A stretch of 64,000 nucleotides of DNA from Tyto alba (GCF_018691265.1 NW_024881282.1:24820899-24884898), one strand, 5' to 3'; counted from the first letter of the stretch, positions 33,001 through 48,000 are shown. The notes: generated from the letters alone by a model not told the origin. Numbers and translations: made by a program.

Positions 33001-36000
33001 TTCTAAAGGAAGTAGTAATTCTTCAAATGATGCCTTCACAGCATTGCTGCCCTTTTCCGTCCTTCTTGCCAGTGGAATTCCCCCGGGGCGAATTCCTGAG
33101 CCTCGACCATATTATTTATTCCCAAGTGAGTTTACAGTGTCTCATTTGGGAAGTGTTAGCACTGTTGTCCTTCAGTTTTGCAGGGGAAATGTGAATTACT
33201 GAGAAAACCTACGAAAAAGGCGCATTTCAGGTTTGGAATTATAGACTTCTGTTCCTCCATGCTCGCTGTCTTGCTGGTGGTCAGTTCAGTTTTCTGTGTG
33301 GTCCACCAACAAAAATGTATAAAGGCAAGGAAGTAAAGCCTTCTGACCTTCACTCCTCTCCTCTCCCTAGAACACCTCCCAAGCTCAACTGTATGGTATT
33401 TAGGACTTCTGTTAACTCACACATTAATGACACCAGTTACATAAATCACACACTCTTCAGCTCTGTGAGTGGATATGTTTATTTATATGGAGATGAACTG
33501 CTGCACCAGACTGGCTGTGAGGCAGCTCTTCTGCTATTCTTTCTTACTGATGAATTTAGCATAACTTGTGAGCTAAGTTTATGTGTAGAAAGTAGAGGAC
33601 TGGAGTGTGCCCTGTGTACATCCTGGTGCACTGTATTTCTGTTCACAGGTGAAGCTCGGATCTTCGTTCTGACAATAGAATACAAGAAAGAGCATCTGGC
33701 TCTTTTCATTTGGTTCTCCCTTTCTCTTCTTTTTAAATCCCTTTTCCTCTTGGAAATGTGTGTTGAAGATGCAGAAGGACACACGCTAATTCTATCCAAA
33801 AAATACAGTTTTGGCATGTGGTAGATAAATGTGAGAGCAGAGGCTCAGTTCTCTGCTTTTGATGGAAAGTGTCCTTGCGGGTATAAAGCATCTTTAGAAA
33901 CTTCCAGCTAAGTCTGATTTTGAGAGGTCAGACATCAGATCTCACCTGTGCAATCTCCTGCTGCACATCAGTCTGCTACTCTCAAGCTCTGTTTTTGTTT
34001 AGTGATATTTATCCAATCTCCTATTTTCATTTTTCTTGGAAAAAATCATAATTAATCAAAAGAGGACAGTTCTGCACTTGATAGAAAAAGATATTTTAGG
34101 CTCTGTTCTCCAATATTACAGATTCATTCTGTAAATAAAATGAGACTATAAATCCAGTGATTTATCAGAGGTTAGTCTGGTCCAAAATTTTTATTATCCT
34201 CATGCCGTGGGCCGCCTGCCCTGCAAGTAGCCATATGATGCATGACAGAAGTAAAGATGCAGTTGAAAAAGGCAAGGCAGCTTCTATTTCACGAGTTGAA
34301 ACGGAATAATACATCCTAGAAATAATGTTGAGGCTCCTGATAAAATCTGAAGACATTTCAGTGCCAGGAGCCAGACCTTAAGAGTGATCTGGAGCAACCT
34401 CACCTTGCCTGTTCAGGACTGCCTTCTGCAGTGCATGGAAGTGACACATAAGCACGATGCTCAGGGAGACTGGAGGCTGCTCAGACCTCTGGCCAGGCAT
34501 TAGGAGACTTTGAATTGAATGGGAACAAAGGGAGTGACCGTAAAGCAGAGAAGCTGAGTTGCCTGGAGGGGTTTGGCCTAGAAAGGTTTTTGGTGAAAAG
34601 ATATTTTAAATGGTCCAGATCTGTACTTCTCCTCCTTCGTTTTCTGTTCGATATCTTATTAATTCCACTTGGAGTGGAAACTCAAGCCGAGTTGAAATGG
34701 CCCTTCACATAACTCTGATGCTTCCCAGAAAGAAAACCCTCCCTCTTGGAGCAGGTATTTGTCTGAGACTGCCCATGGACACTCCTTTTGACTGCCTCAA
34801 ATTTCTCAATAGCTTTTTCTTTCTCTTTGGTTTTATCTTCCCTTTTACCTTTTTTTTCCCATTTATTCCTTCACCTCTTTTTTTTTTCTTCCTATTGCTT
34901 TACTTCATAGCTGACAAGCCCATGCTTATCCCCACGTCTCCCGTTGCTCATCCTTGAGCAAGTGTCTCCTCCTCCAGTCCCATCATTGATGACAGGAACA
35001 CTGAATCACTTTATACCGGGTTTCCCAGCTCAGTACACAAACCCAGATTACCACAGTGATAACCAGGCATGTTAGCTATTGAATATATTGCTTCTAGTTG
35101 TCTCTATGCATCTTCCCCTTCCATCCCCTATTAATACATTTCCAGCAGGCTATTCCTCCCACCCTTTAACTCCTGTACTATGCATGGTAGGCAGAACTCA
35201 TCTCACCTCACTTTTGACACCCCAGAGATAGATGCCAAGGTTTGACCACTACGGGATCTCTTTACAGAGAGAAATGATAGGAAGGACCTGTGTCTTCCCC
35301 ACTGGCTGTAAAGGGAAATGGTTGTAATTCACAGCAAGGCATCTAATTTTTAGACTTCCATTTTGGGGAAGATGACTGTCACCCAACAAAACAACCTGCA
35401 CAGCAACCAGAATAGCGATCAGAAAATGGAAAGATTCAGAACTGACCATCTCCGCCCTTTCCGTGTGCTCAGAGTTTGGAAACCAGAAAAGTCTGCAGAG
35501 TAAAATGCTAGTTTCTCCTTTTGAACTTACAACTATCTAAAAGCAGTTATGGAAGAGGTCATATGACATAAGGTCAATAATAGTAGAGGACTGAACATAA
35601 TGAGCCAGAGGGTTTCTCCCAGTCCTATGTTCATAAAGATACATATTCTCATCCTTAGGGGAAGAACAGTAAAAATATGATTGGTATGTCCCTGCTCTAG
35701 CTAAAGGGAATAAAAAAATCTGAAATACTTTGAGCATGAGGGTCTCCCAGCTGGCTTGTTGCAGTTAAGAACACTATAAAAGGAAACGTACCATAATGGC
35801 TTTGGCATTGAACCCCTGCTGACCTAACTCTATCTGGATATATCTGACTTTGTCAACAGAATACTTTGAATATTTTGCTGAGTTTGCTCTCTACTCTTGG
35901 TTTTTTCTTTCTTTGCTAAGCAAATAAAACCTTTTGTACCACATCTTGTGAAATGGTGAATGCAGTTAACCCTCAGTGGCAACAGTCAAGCTTAAGCAGC

Positions 36001-39000
36001 GCAGATACAGGTAGAAGCTGTGAGTCCTGGTCTTTTCACAAGTCTGATTCAAGAGACATGAAGATCTCATGTCATTCTTTGAGGTAGGCTATGGTATACA
36101 AATCGGCAGAGCTGTTATAGATATATATATAATTCAACAGATTAGGTGGATACAAATCTCAAAATGGCAAACCACTAGTATTGGCACCAAGTATCAAATC
36201 ATCAGAGGAGATCTGGGCTCCACATGAGATAAACCAATCTTAAAATAATTCTGGTACTAAGTACAAAGACATTCACCGTTGCTTGCTCAGGGTGGCTTGT
36301 CAGAAAAAAGTCAGTCGAGTCCCTGGAGTAAAATTCATACCTGATCTAAACAGTTGCTCCGTAAGTAGCGTAGTGCTTGTTGTATGCTCTGGGGAAGAGG
36401 CTGTCCTGTTCTCTGGACATGAACTATCAGAGGCACACCAAAGACGTTTTTGTCCTTGTAGTCAGGGACTTTCATCCTCTTCATGAACTTTGGCACAGAC
36501 CTGGAAATTAACATGAGCAGGCTTCACGAAAATATCAGAGTATTTACACAGCCTCTCTGTGTAACACTGCTGGCAGAAACTGGTAACTGGGGCCTTTTTT
36601 ATAAAGATGGTGAAATAATGTTTAATGCACAATACACGGACACTTTAAAATCTGATAACTTTTATAAGTAGATGACCTCTGGCTCCAAGATATAGCATAA
36701 CGATCTCTTCTAATAAAAAACTTTTACTATGCGGTTGTCATCCAGCTGAAGCCAACATGGTTTAAAGCATCCATTAGGGACTCAGAGGAACGGCACAGCA
36801 AAGCACAGTGGAGAGGCTGTCTGAGAGAAAAGGAGGTTCAGTCCTCTAACACGCTGAATGATTTTTATCCTACCAGTTACATGATTTAGTATTTCTATTG
36901 ACTAACACTTTACAGTAATAAATGATGATGGGAAATCCCTATGTGCCAGATTCATCCCTGGTGTTATGTGATTTATTCTAGTTGAGTAACTTAAGTGGAG
37001 CTGGTGAGCTCGCTTTCTTCCAAAACCGATGGTGAAAACGAGAACGAACTGGATTCCCTTTGTGGGAGTCATGACTGCTGTGGAATTAAAAAAAAAAAAC
37101 AAACCAAACCAAACCAAAACAAGCAACAAAAAAGATGAATATGACCTGAATATGACAAAGATTTTTCTCATCTGTGTGGAAAGGAGATAAAACTTGGATT
37201 AAATGACCTACTGAAGGAGAACAACATGTAACTTTACAGCTATTTAGAGTCCCACTCTTATAAATCCTTAGAGACTGATTATACAAACTGAAGAAATACT
37301 CAGAGGGAAAATCTCTGTAAAAAGAGCAGGATCTAGAATTTGCTGTATTCTGGTCTTCTTATTTGGAGTTGGTTAAGATGAGATTAATTTCAGTACAGAT
37401 GTTGTCAGCTAGCCACAGGGAGCTGCACCAAAGGAGAACGGCAATCTGGGGGTTCATCTTATTGAATTTTAGCTCTCTAACAGAGATTTAGAAAGAGTTA
37501 GCAGTCTGGACTGCCTTTATACGCACTGTGGAGTGAGGCACCTCTGGAGGGTGACCCAAACCCTTAGCCTTGGATAGAATAAGCTGCCTTTGGAGTTGCT
37601 TGTCTTTTTCCACTGACCACAGCCAGCCAGCCTGACTTGCTCAGATGAGATTTAGAACTTTTCAGAGTGGCTGATGTCAGTGAGGTGAACCAAACATGCA
37701 GTCCCTTGTATCTATTTTTCCATTTTTAAAGGAAAACGTGTCTTATCCAACTCACAGCTGAATTTAGTGGGATTTTGGTGAAGTGCTTTGAACATGGAAA
37801 TCACAATGTAGATGTCAAGTCATATTATTTTTGGGCTCAATGTCTCTGTGTATTAGGGCAAGCTTCTGTTGTCCTTTTGATTATTTTTCAGATAATCATA
37901 ATCCCTTGTCTATGCCCATTTCCATTCTGGTATACCTCAGTCTGCGTGGCCCATCAGGCTTCCAATACTCTTAAACTTGCAGGTTTCTGTACCCGGTTAC
38001 TACAGAAGGCGCCACACTGCCAGCATTCAGGTCCACCTGCCCGTCACTCCGCTCTCTGAGTGAGCAGGTGGCTGTTACATCTGCTTCAGCTGCGAGCTCC
38101 TTCTAACCCCGGTCCACGACTAGGCTAAGGCTTGCATCTTTTGATCTGCAGAGGGAAGTCCTGTAACTGTTCTAGCCTTTCTTTTAAAGCACAGACAAAC
38201 TGATACTGAATACATGAAGGGTCAGCAGCAGCTGTTTCTTTTCGAATCGCAAAATGAATTATGGGGAAGACTTACTGTAAACATTTCCTACTTTTAATCA
38301 CTCTCTCCTACTCCTGTTTATTTTTCTGGAACTGGAGTGTTGTTAGAGAGGCCGGGGTTGTCTCCCTGTTAAAGAACAGGAATGAAGTCAGATCTCCAGG
38401 ATCTATTTCTGACTTTGCCACTGAGTCACTAGGCAGCAATGGATTAAAGGGGACAGTTTCAAATTCTACTGTTGAAGACAAGTGCTTCTCCTAGTTCCAT
38501 TTACTGAATTTACTACCAGAATAACAGAATCTATTTTCTTCTAAAAATACCTCTTTTCCAGTTATCGATGGTACTCACCAGGTCCAGCCATGTTTGTTTG
38601 ACATGGAGTACTTTTCCATGATGGCAGTAAGACGAAGCAGAGAGAATTTTTGCAGTAGATTCAGTTGGGCTGCTGACTGGTTGCTGATGTGAAGTGATGC
38701 GATGGAGTGGCTCAGGCAATGAGAGATTTGGAAACTATGCCAACGCAATCGCCTTTAGCAAAAGGATAGAAAAATCAGACAGCTGCTTTAACTGGGCAGA
38801 AAAAGATACTGTGAGATAGAGCTGGTCAATATACAAAACATACAAAAGCATACACATACACGTTATGGCTCGTGGTGTGTCAACTGAAATAAAATGTAGC
38901 TTGGAGGCAACTATGACAATTTGCTGAGTATCTTTAATTTTGGAAATGCCCAAGGTTTGATTTTTTAATGTTAGATTCACAAGGGGGTGTGGATCCCATC

Positions 39001-42000
39001 CATGTACTCGGGGAAGCAGTGCTGCCTGCCATGCCCTTTAGCCCACATGTTTCCAACAGGATGTGGGAGATCCAGACTCAAATGTTCTCTCCCTGACTCA
39101 GAACTGGGATTTGATGCCTGGCCCCTCACCTCCCAGGGGACCAGCCTGACCACCAAAGTATCTGGAGATGAGGTTCTCTAAATATCTCTATTATTAAACA
39201 CTGACGGATTTTTCTGAGGAGGGATTGAACCCTGTGTCTCGTCGGCAAGAGCCATAACCACCAAGCTATTGAGCCACTCACATCTTTACTCCAATGCACT
39301 TTCTCTATGTACTGGATATATCAGAAAAAAAACCTCATTTCAGTTTCTTGTTTTGCTAAACATGAGTCCTGGCTCAAATTCTAAAAATTCTGGCACTGCT
39401 TATTTACTCGGTAGTTTCCTCGAGCTCAATTGCTAGTGGTGGTGGTGAGCAAGCATGGGCAGCAGTAAACCCTGGCAGTGCAGAATCCTCTGTGAGGATG
39501 TGACAAGACTGATAGCAGATCAGAAAATATCAGGTATTTTCTCACTGATTTTGCATGTACAAAGCCACCCTACACACAGCTGTAGGGATCCACAAAGGCC
39601 TTTACTCAGGACCATGCTCCCTTGGCTCATTCCTTTGATGTAAAACAGGTCTGCAAACTATTAACAAAATCCCACTTTTCACTTTTATTAAGAAGTTAAT
39701 TGTATACCATTGTTTCATCTTGTCACATAAGGGACTGAGGCAGGATAGGGAAATTCTCTTTGAGCACAAAGGGACACATTTTTAAAGCAGACCAGTGCAT
39801 TAAAAAAGTGTACAAGGCTACTGAGGCATAAACACCGGGGTGCAGAAATTAGAAGACAAACAGAAGACCCGCAACGTGGACAGGGCCCTGCTATGTAATA
39901 AATGGATCGAGAGAGAAAAAAAATGCCTTAGTTTGCTCTATTAAACCAGTTCTCCATTGATTCCACATAAGAATTTCCACAGCAGGATGTCCCTTCTCCC
40001 AGAGTCCCACCCTTCCCTGGGAAGTCCCCATCCCCATAGAGGACGCGTACAACTGCAATGGTTCTCTGCACCTTCTGACGCCCAGGCTGAGAGCCTCTGC
40101 TTCATTATACTGCATTTAACAGTCTATCGATGTTCGTACAAAATTTTGCTACCTACCTGCTTGGCCTTGTGAGCGATGCTCCCACCCCAGAGTCTCTCCT
40201 GTCCCTCACACCAGTGGCTTCGGATTCATTCAGGGATGTTCCATCTCTGTCCATGTCACTCGGTGTGGTCCGGCCATCAGAGACAGAGTTTCCTTCAAAA
40301 TCAAGAGTGATCTGTGTGGGCGACTGGAAAGGTAATGATGGAGATTCCCTGACTGACACATCATCAACTGGCAGGCCTGGCAACACATTCTTTGACCAGC
40401 CATCTACCACCTCCTGGAGTCCATTGACATGTTGCAAAATGTCATCTAAATGAGGAAAAAGGACATCTTTCTCTAAGTCTAGGAGGTCCCCAGTACTAGC
40501 ATACAGGTGGGAACCCGGCACATTGTCATAAATACTAATTCTGCTCTCTTTAGGACAGCAAGCCATCAATCCGGACTCTTTTGGAGTAGAGCAGTTCTGC
40601 TTTCCCAAAGAGATGCTGCCTGTCCTCCAGTTTACACTGTTACTGTTGTCTGTAGGTGAGAGGCTTTCAATAGAAAGTGCCTTTGGGAAGGTCCCTGGTT
40701 TGTGATCCTTGGGAATATGCACAACCAAGTTCTCTTGGGAATGAAATTCATTTCTGTGGTTTTGGTCCACCACTTGCCGTAAGGCCGTTCCTGCCAGAAC
40801 ATCTAGGTCCTCCAGGTACATCCCACCTCTCTTGTTTGCTTCATGGCATTTACGTGCCTTCAGACACGGTGTGCTCACGCCGCTGCTGCTGTTTTCAGAC
40901 TGACTGCTGTCACTGCTGGATTTGGTAGAAAAGGAAAGTCCTCTTTTGACTGACTCTTGTCCTAAGTTTTGGAGATCACCATTGACAATCTGTACACAGT
41001 GCATGTCTTTCAAGCATTTTGGCTCATACTGGAGAACAGGTCCGCTTATCTCTAAAGGACCTGTTCTTCCTGAGCCTTTTAGTTTTCCATGCACGCTTTT
41101 TGCTTTCAGTGTCTCCATGCGTTTTAGAAAGGTTTTTGCTTTGGTTCGTGTTGGTTTTTCATTCTTCAGGTTGTCCTTGGAGGACAGGGCAGCGTTTATT
41201 GCAGTGGAGTCTTGCAGCAGTGTGTTTTCTACATCGTGCTGGCCAGAGCAGTCGCAGGTCTCCCTGGCAGCGCTGCTGATGCCGGATTGACTCCTGTTGT
41301 CACTTCCCCCACTGCTCTCGCTGTGAATAGATGAGACTTCAGGTTCACTCAGATCTGTGAGGACGCTCTCGCTGCTTGTTGTATTTTTCATTTTAATGTC
41401 CCCAGAAGATCCATGTCTGTCTGATCGGTGAAGCAAAGCATCAATGTCGTCCACCCGTGACCATCGTCTGCTGGTTCTTTGGAAAGTCCATTTATTGCTG
41501 ATAGCACAGAGGTCTTCTTCATCTGAATCTTCACTCTGGAAAATGGCAAGTGGCACATGTTAAAAGCAGGTGCTTTTACTCGTTATTTGAATTAATGTGA
41601 TTGTGCTGCTCCATGTGAGCAATAGGGGGTAAAGTCTCCCTGGACCTAGTTCATGAAAGACTGGTCATCGTTCCTTCCATAACAGCCTCTTTCATTTAAT
41701 TGCAAAGACTGAAGCGAGCATCTTAACAAGTAAGGAATAAAAGCCTGCTCTGTTAGGGAGCTCATGAGTCCCATCAGTGCCTCTTGGCTTCTGGGTGGTG
41801 GATTGCTTGTGCACTGCACTGTGTAGGACTGATGCCCATAGCGTGACTGTTTAGAAGAAAAACGGGTTTGAAAGGTCCAAGTAGAAGGACTCTGACTTGT
41901 AGGGATGGTGTTAAGATACACACAGTAAAGTCTGGGAAGTAGCTGGGTACTACAGCAATGATGTGAGTCACTTAAGACACCAAGACAGCAAATACCCAGT

Positions 42001-45000
42001 GCTTGGGGTGGGCCTGAGCACAAGCAAAGGAAGGCAGCGAAGGCAGCAATAGAGGTGTGGGGAGGGGGACAAGCCAGGCTCAGTCCTGGATGGGGCATCA
42101 TCTACAGGTGAGGTGAGCTTTCTGACAGTGGCAAGCACTATTTTCATTGAATTTGCCATCAGAGGCACCTCAAACTTGATGACCTCCAACATGCCCCACT
42201 GTCTCTGGCTTCCCCCGACCTCTCCTGAGGCAGCCAACAGCCCCACAGCCCTTTTTGGTCTCATCCCTCAGCCTGGAGCTTGCAGAGTTGTGCTTATGTT
42301 TAGGCAGCTCCAGAAGCTACTCTGCAATGCAGACAACATGCATCTTGGGGAAAAAAAAAAAAAAAAAAAAAAAGGATAAAAAAGCTCTCCCTGTGACATT
42401 TTTCTCATCTGTTTGCTCAAACAAAAACGATACAACTTCAGTATAAGGCACGCAGTCAGTGTTGAACTCACTGTTCTCTAAGGATGTGAAGCCCACAGTT
42501 GCTAATGAGTATCCTTCCCCTGACTTTGAACTGGGTTTATACTGCATTATTCTTGTACATTTGTTTTAAAGCAGAACAAACTAACTTCACCTACATGACA
42601 TCCAAACAGCTCTTCACATTCTTGGAAGCAGTATGAAGGCAGTAAAATATGACAGGCTGTCAGACTAAACTGAGGTGCTAAACCAGAAAGACTATTTTGG
42701 GACTGGAAAAATTCTCATTTTAAAAGTCTATTATTAGAAGTATTTTTCTATGAAGTTTTGATGGTAAAGTTATCTTCCATCTCCAACTAGATCTCTGCTG
42801 GCCTGTGTAATTGAAAAATGTAAACCAAATTTTACAAGAACGCCCAAAACTTTAAACAATGTGAAACCTCAAAAAGATGGAGATTGGGATCATTGGCATG
42901 CCCAGGTCTCATGAATGCCATAAGCTTTTGCCAGTTTATCACTTCAGGTTGGCCAGATGTTTTAGATCATGTCCAAACCATAAAATAAAAAATAGCTACG
43001 AAATTCTGGGTTTAGTTATTCCCCTTTTATCTGTTAACATTGAGGTGTGCAATGCTCCTGCAGCTGATGTTAGTTCAGAGGAATGAACGGAGATCTTAGT
43101 TCTGTGGCTAGCTAGAGAAGAAAATCAAGCAGCTAGTGAAGTGTCAGGAAAGGGGGCTAGAAAAGGCTAATGCTGCTTTGGCCATTTTGTCTGCAGGGAA
43201 GAAATGGCATACCAGGCGGCTCTACCTTCATTTTAGCTCCAGAGTTTGCTGTATGCATAGGCGAACCAAAGGACTGCACAGACTCAGGCACTTAAAAATC
43301 CATCTATTGTGGTCTTAGTAGTGCCACAAAGTGGGTATTTTAGGAACCGCAAGGGTATGTACTTTTAAATATTTAGTAGTGGTAATTATATCTACAAAGC
43401 ATACCACTGCTGAAGCATTGATGGCACCAGCCAATAGGATAAAAATACACTTTTTTTTTTTATTTGTTGTACATCCCAATATGCCAAAGGGACCTTAAAG
43501 AAGATTCTTGGCTGACACAAATCCCTGTAGCTGCACTGACATTACTGTATGAACTGACAGGATTTAGCCTGTATTTTCTGCAAGCTGGAATCAATTAAAC
43601 TAGCCAAAATGGTAGAGACATTGTGAAAAACATCAAGAGGAGAGCACAGAGTAGAAGACAGAAATAAACATAAATTTGGTGGTGAACATACTTTAAATCA
43701 TTTTTAGAGGAAAGTACGTTTTGAGATTTTTGAAAAAGTAGAGATGAACAGAAATGGATATTGTAATAAACAAGTTTTTCCTCTGTCCACAACAAAGATA
43801 AGTTTGTGTTCTGACAAGAACCCCTCAGAAAATACAGAGGGTTCTTCGTGTCGAAATTTGCAGCTCAATAAAAAAATGGTTTAGTTTTTCTTTTTTTTTT
43901 TTTTTAAATTGATAACGAAACATACTTGTGTTTCATCAGAAGAAAAATCAGACAAATGAAATATCTGGATATTGAAATGCTGCCATGGTGACTCACTCCA
44001 AATTCAGCTGCACTGTGAGTCCTGTGACATAATGTGCTTTTCTTTTGATGGAATCAGTAGAAATTCTGGAAACCACGAACATCCTGAATGACCCACTGTT
44101 CTTGTTAGATATCAGAGTGCCCTGACAAACGAGACTGTCCTTAAAAAAAAATGCAGAGAGCACTTTTCCAACTGACATGTCACCAGCTATGGGGACAGTG
44201 GATCAAGAGCAGGTCTGAAAGCAATGTTTCATCTTGCACAGGCGGAGCAGACATCTTGGAGCAGTGACTGTATACTTCTGCTGACCTAGGGTGAAATCAA
44301 GTGCACGGCTTTGGAGCATATTCAAAAGTCCATTTAATACCATTATGTTTGGGAAGATGAGAAGGGACAAGTTTCTTGAGGAGTGACTGATAACATTTGC
44401 CAAAGAGAAAAAGGTTTTGATTCACAGATTTGTCACAGTTGATTTAAAATAGTACAGCTTTCTGACCGAGGGTGTGCTTGTCTGAGATACAGAGGGATGC
44501 TAACAAAAGCCAAAAAGTGGGTTTATTTGCAGTGGAATCCTGCCACATTTTTCCAGCTGAGGGCAGGAATTCTCATAAATCGACAGCTGCAGAAGGCAGC
44601 TAATCCAAAGGCTAATCTCTGTCTGTCCAAATCGCTTATGGCCATATTTGCAACACATACAAGGATTTCTGTATGCATCTCAATGAAGACAAGGGGAAGA
44701 GAGCAGCCCACAGCATGAGTGGTTTGGGTGGGCGAGCAGGCAGTGGGGAACCCTCACGCTGCGCTGGCTTTCACGGTAACCTTGCCCGGCAGCTCACTTG
44801 GCCGTATTTTGAGGAATCACTCAAGCAGCCGTGCTAGTCCTGTGCGAACCTGTTATGCTGAACCTCCCAAGCAAGCCGCTTTTGCATTTCATTGTTCAGA
44901 TCACCATAGAGACTATTAGGAAAGGCAGCATCTACAGCAAAAAAGTTCACTTGGTTCGGTGTTCAATTCCAGACCCAATTTCCAGCTTTTACACTTGCAT

Positions 45001-48000
45001 TTACATTTCCTCCTGTCAGCAGTCTCTCCTCCCTCTTCTCCTCTCGCCCACGTTCTCTTCTACTTTCAGTTGCTCTGTATCTGTCATCCCAAATCTCCTT
45101 CATCCCCTCTTTCTCTACATTTTTCTGTGCTCTGATTCTCCCTGGCCTCATGCCATGGTATGGACCCAACTAGCTTCTGTTCCCCTGAAAAAGTACCAAG
45201 TAGGGCTGTCTCACTTCCATAGCAAATTAATGGTCATCTGCAAGGACAGCAGCTGAGGGCTTCAATCCATTCAGAACAGGGAGGAGTGGCAGCAAAAAAT
45301 TAATAAAAACCAAAGAGAACAAGAAAATCCTCCTTTTTTTAAACCAACATAATCAGACACTTAAAGAAGCAAGCAAGCAAGCAAGCATACAAACCTCACA
45401 CCAAACCCAAAATGCTTGTTGAAGAGAAGAAGGAGAGGAACTACACAAAATTCCCAGAGGACAATTAGCATTCACCTATATGTTGTTTTTTTGTAATTCT
45501 GTCTGTTGTGCAGCTCCCGTATCTCTGCTTGAACAAAAGTACACAAGCTCATGGACACAAACCAGACACTCCTCCAAGCAGGTCAATGACACAGTCGACT
45601 GAGTTGTTTTTTGCTGAAGGACCTCAGCGTCTTCCTATACCGCCTACCTGCCCAAATCATTAAGTTATTGTGTAGTCAGGGGATTTTACTGTTCCCTCTC
45701 TTAGGTATGATGTGGGTGTTTGATGTGGAAAGTGTTGGCACTTATCAAAGACAAGAAAAACCCATCAGGCCTGAAGCAGTGAAGAGGTCCCTGCAGCTTC
45801 AGTGAATGGACAAAATGCAAGCTAAAGAGGCTACATACACAGAGGAACAAGAGGTCCGTGCCAATGGACACTAAAACCACTCTTTGTTCGAGTTCCCTCA
45901 AACAGTGAATAGAGTATGAATAGAATGAATCTGCAAAGACACCAAAAATGCAGCTCTCGGAGGTAGTTTTTAAAAAGCATTAGACAAACACGCTAAGAAA
46001 GGAAAAACAGGCACCACGATTTCTCAGAGTCGACAGCTACCATTGTACACTACTGAAGGGCTTTGGGAAATTTGTGGCTAGAAAACCAAACGTTCAACGG
46101 TTAACACTGGACATGTTACAAAACTCTCAAAATCAATACGCAATTTCTGCAGTTCTTGCTAAAACCCTTTAAGCTCAAATAATTCCCATGTTACACAGGA
46201 GTCTGTAAGGATGACAGAGTTTATTTTCATATTCTTAACTGGGAGTAAATCAGTACAAGAAATAAAGAAAAGCTATTGTTTTCATCTGAGCAGCTTCCAT
46301 TTTTCGCGAGCAGGATTTTCCATTGTGTATTCACATGGCATTGGCAAACAAGCCAGCCTAATGAAACCGCGCTGTCTCTTCACCCACTAACTTGAACTGC
46401 ACATATGTAAAGTTTTAAGTACTGTGTGTGCCCTTCTAACACACGTAGCATTCTTCCTGCTGTATCAGTCACAGTTTTTTTTCTATTTTATTTGTAATTT
46501 CAAGATTTAGAAATTCACATTATCATGCGTCCAGATTATGCTGACACGCATGTTCAAAGTCAAATACAATTAACTTACTTTTAAGAGCATTACTGACTCA
46601 ACAGCTAAATTGGGGAGGTCTTATCACAAAAGTCAGGGCAAAGCCAGCACATTTCATGAAGTTTCCTTACCTTTTTCCTTTGGAAGTTCACATCGAGTTT
46701 CATTGAGGCGCACTTGTTCAGTGTGTTCAGTCGTCTACAGGGCAAAGCACATTCAAAAGATTAGCAGCCTCTGATTAAAGGGCATGACTTTTCAAAAGCT
46801 TTACTCTTATCTGCCTGTAGGGTGCCAATTGCATACAACAGGCTTCAGAAATGATACTGGGCATATTATTCCAGCCTATAAAACCAGTGCATTAGAAGGA
46901 AATCTTAGCTTCACATTACTTGTTTGCCAGGTTTTATACATTGCTTTTTAAGTCATAGACATTTAAGTACTTAGCAAAGAAAACAGGTATAAACAAACAC
47001 CTCTGCTGGCTGGGGAAATGACAAGAGAAGAAGGAGGCAAGTTGCCTTCTGCAGGACCATAACATAACTGTTCTAAAATTGGAATTTCAAAGCACTGGTG
47101 AAAGGCAAAAGAAAAAGATGTCGCTCCTCACTTTAGGCAGTTAGCACCTCCTCTAAAAAGCGGACGTAAAGAGGAACTTTCAGCAGGTAGTTAAATGTTT
47201 CTCCACAGCCAAAAGTGCCTTTCCCATACCTGTGGATCTTACAGACAGGTTAACACACTCAACATGTAACAACTCCAACATCTTTAAATAAATATTTTTA
47301 GTTATTTTTGACCACGTTCATAACTATGTTACCAGGGACTCTGTAAAGCTTCTGCTCCTTAAATCCAAGTCTATCCCATGATAATGGGTTGAAATGACAA
47401 TCTGGTAAAGATGGAAGGCGAATGTGTGTGTGTGTGTATGTGTGTGTGGCCATGTGCAAAGACAGTCAGAGGGCAAGAAAACATGCTCTTTCAACAGAGG
47501 ACCTACTGTGCTAATCATAATTGATTAGTTTTTATTTGTACTTAAATGTCCTGATGCATGAAACCATCCATCTTCTAAAAGGTTCAGAATTAAAGATGTT
47601 CAAACATTTTCCAGATTTAAGGCTGAATTTCAAAATAAAGAGAGGCAGAGTGAGGGAGCCATGTGCCCACAACACTCTTCCATAGGCTGCCTGCATCTCC
47701 TCTGTCTTTGCAGCGAGGGCTGCCCCTGATACTTCTGAGTCTCGGGAAGAGGCTGCAGATCTCCAGAAGTGATAACATTTGAGATGTACGTCATAAGTTA
47801 CAAGGACATATGAAAAAAAGTATCACATCAATAATATAATCTCTCACAGACCATAGGAATGTTATGGTATTAACATTTTCCTCTCTGGAACTTCTAATAT
47901 TAGAAATTCTTTCAAATTGCCATCACTAATAGAGAACCAGCCCACCAAACGTGGGTCTTCCTTAAAAAAAAAAAAAAAAAAAAAAATCCCTCACAAAATA

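Larger units (their letters stand above)
38753..40156 (-). other. STARD13: STARD13 intron with tandem tRNA-derived SINE
   Basis: A 1.4 kb intron. It contains two tRNA-like units on the minus strand (39100-39175 and 39215-39282). The rest shows nothing recognisable. Confidence 0.75.
41536..46670 (-). other. STARD13: STARD13 intron
   Basis: A 5.1 kb intron. It holds a poly(A) run at 42351-42374, poly(T) runs near 43450 and 43890, and an (AAGC)n run at about 45367-45386. Open frames at 41646-42101 and 44831-45256 show no domain. No other element is recognised. Confidence 0.7.

Noticed and set aside
33315..33824. 169-codon plus-strand open frame in a STARD13 intron
   Set aside because: Hydrophobic runs but no domain; antisense to the gene and overlapped by antisense frames. 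Treated as chance.
38531..38719. 62-codon minus-strand open frame over the pre-RhoGAP exon
   Set aside because: It is one base out of phase with the true STARD13 frame.
39215..39282. Functional tRNA gene
   Set aside because: A and B boxes are good but the acceptor stem does not pair and a related unit lies beside it, so a SINE relic is more likely.
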